Positions 5,953 to 6,250 of a stretch of 6,250 nt of DNA are shown in pieces (position 1 is the first letter of the stretch; every line of letters begins with the position of its first letter). Below the pieces are notes generated by a model. The model saw only the letters and a list, made by a program, of their open reading frames with translations. It was not told the DNA's origin and made no database searches. A program made the position numbers and the translations under genes. The DNA lies in contig DATMXU010000272.1 of the NCBI GenBank assembly GCA_035562355.1, positions 1 through 6,250 on the forward strand, given 5' to 3'. The stretch is from Pseudoflavonifractor sp035562355 (GTDB lineage Bacteria > Bacillota > Clostridia > Oscillospirales > Oscillospiraceae).

Positions 5953-5994
5953 AAAAAGCTGGTGTTGCAGCATATGCTGCAACACCAGCTTTTT
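5953..5994. terminator. 42-nt perfect palindrome, bidirectional terminator
   Basis: Bases 5953-5973 are the exact reverse complement of 5974-5994: five A, the arm GCTGGTGTTGCAGCAT, its complement and five T. With CATATG as the loop the stem is 18 bp. It starts 12 bases after the stop of the Cys-rich gene and has a T run on either strand, so it ends plus-strand transcription and also blocks minus-strand read-through. Confidence 0.9.
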
Positions 5995-6015
5995 GGCCTG
6001 CCGTACCGGCAGGCC
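5995..6015. repeat. Second perfect hairpin abutting the terminator
   Basis: GGCCTGCCG, TAC and CGGCAGGCC form a 9-bp perfect GC-rich stem-loop starting on the base after the preceding palindrome. It has no T run, so it is not a canonical terminator. It may strengthen insulation or stabilise a transcript 3' end. Confidence 0.7.
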
Positions 6016-6049
6016 GGGAGAGCGTACCTTTCTATTTCTATCATAAAAC

Positions 6050-6075
6050 AAAAAAGCCACACCCTTACGGTGTGG
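6050..6075 (-). terminator. Terminator of the small minus-strand gene
   Basis: On the minus strand CCACACC, loop GTAAG and GGTGTGG are followed by C and six T residues, then GTTTTATG. It lies about 20 bases beyond the TAA of the 27-aa ORF. Confidence 0.85.
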
Positions 6076-6094
6076 TACTCTCTGCTGCACGGCT

Positions 6095-6178
6095 TTATCG
6101 GTCGCTGATAACAATGGAACTGTCACTGCCAAAAATCAGGTCGTCGACATCCGCGCTATGGATGTCCTTCAAAAACAT
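6095..6178 (-). CDS. Small 27-aa protein of unknown function
   Basis: The ORF runs from ATG 6178-6176 to TAA 6097-6095. The peptide begins MFLKDIHSADVDDLIFG and ends in SIVISDR: acidic, soluble, without a signal or membrane segment. I do not recognise it. It is supported by a complete transcription unit: an extended -10 promoter (6214-6242), a ribosome site AGGAGGT (6189-6195) and a terminator just downstream. The ribosome site is about 11 bases (from GGAGG) before this ATG, rather long. Another ATG at 6185-6183 is only four bases away and opens a 9-codon frame (MQYVFEGHP, stop at 6158-6156) that overlaps the start. The unit could instead be a small RNA, or the short frame could regulate the longer one. 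Confidence 0.5.
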   Translation of the reverse strand: MFLKDIHSADVDDLIFGSDSSIVISDR

Positions 6179-6213
6179 ACTGCATAGTACCTCCTTTCTT
6201 CGATTGTGTCTGT

Positions 6214-6242
6214 ATCATACCATAATTTTTGAAAAGATGCAA
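6214..6242 (-). promoter_or_regulatory. Extended -10 promoter of the small minus-strand gene
   Basis: On the minus strand TATGAT (6214-6219) is preceded by TGG, an extended -10. TTGCAT (6237-6242) lies 17 bases upstream as a weak -35. Transcription would start near 6207, giving an RNA of about 150 nt up to the terminator. Confidence 0.65.
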
Positions 6243-6250
6243 GCGTCAAT

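Overview
The window looks like chromosome of a GC-rich member of the Clostridia, most likely an Oscillospiraceae-type Gram-positive gut bacterium. The evidence is strong GGAGG-type ribosome sites, sigma-A-like promoters, a SepF cell-division protein (a Gram-positive, cyanobacterial and archaeal trait), a YerB/DUF3048 lipoprotein and high-GC codon use. The first 66 bases are the exception: they are only about a quarter G+C and look foreign.

Layout. Bases 1-66 hold the last 21 codons of an AT-rich gene, possibly the tail of a tyrosine recombinase. Next is a minus-strand tRNA-Gly(CCC) with encoded CCA (220-293), its own promoter (313-341) and its own terminator (181-214). A promoter at 391-419 then starts a leader of about 170 nt. 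The leader carries a well-placed 33-codon ORF (444-545) and a hairpin against the next ribosome site. It leads into mgtA (598-3228), a complete P-type Mg2+-import ATPase. A separate, near-consensus promoter (3261-3290) drives a DUF3048/YerB-like lipoprotein (3324-4451). That gene converges on sepF (minus, 4529-4927) across a strong bidirectional terminator (4470-4506). Divergent from sepF is an unrecognised 275-residue Cys-rich protein (5114-5941), preceded by a sequence resembling a late-sporulation promoter. It is followed by a 42-nt perfect palindrome (5953-5994) and a second abutting hairpin (5995-6015). At the right edge is a tiny minus-strand unit with its own promoter (6214-6242), a 27-aa ORF (6095-6178) and a terminator (6050-6075).

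Functionally these are mostly independent single-gene units, each with its own signals, rather than one operon. The least explained parts are the mgtA leader, the Cys-rich protein, the 27-aa gene and the AT-rich gene end beside the tRNA. All family names come from reading the protein sequences; no database search was possible.
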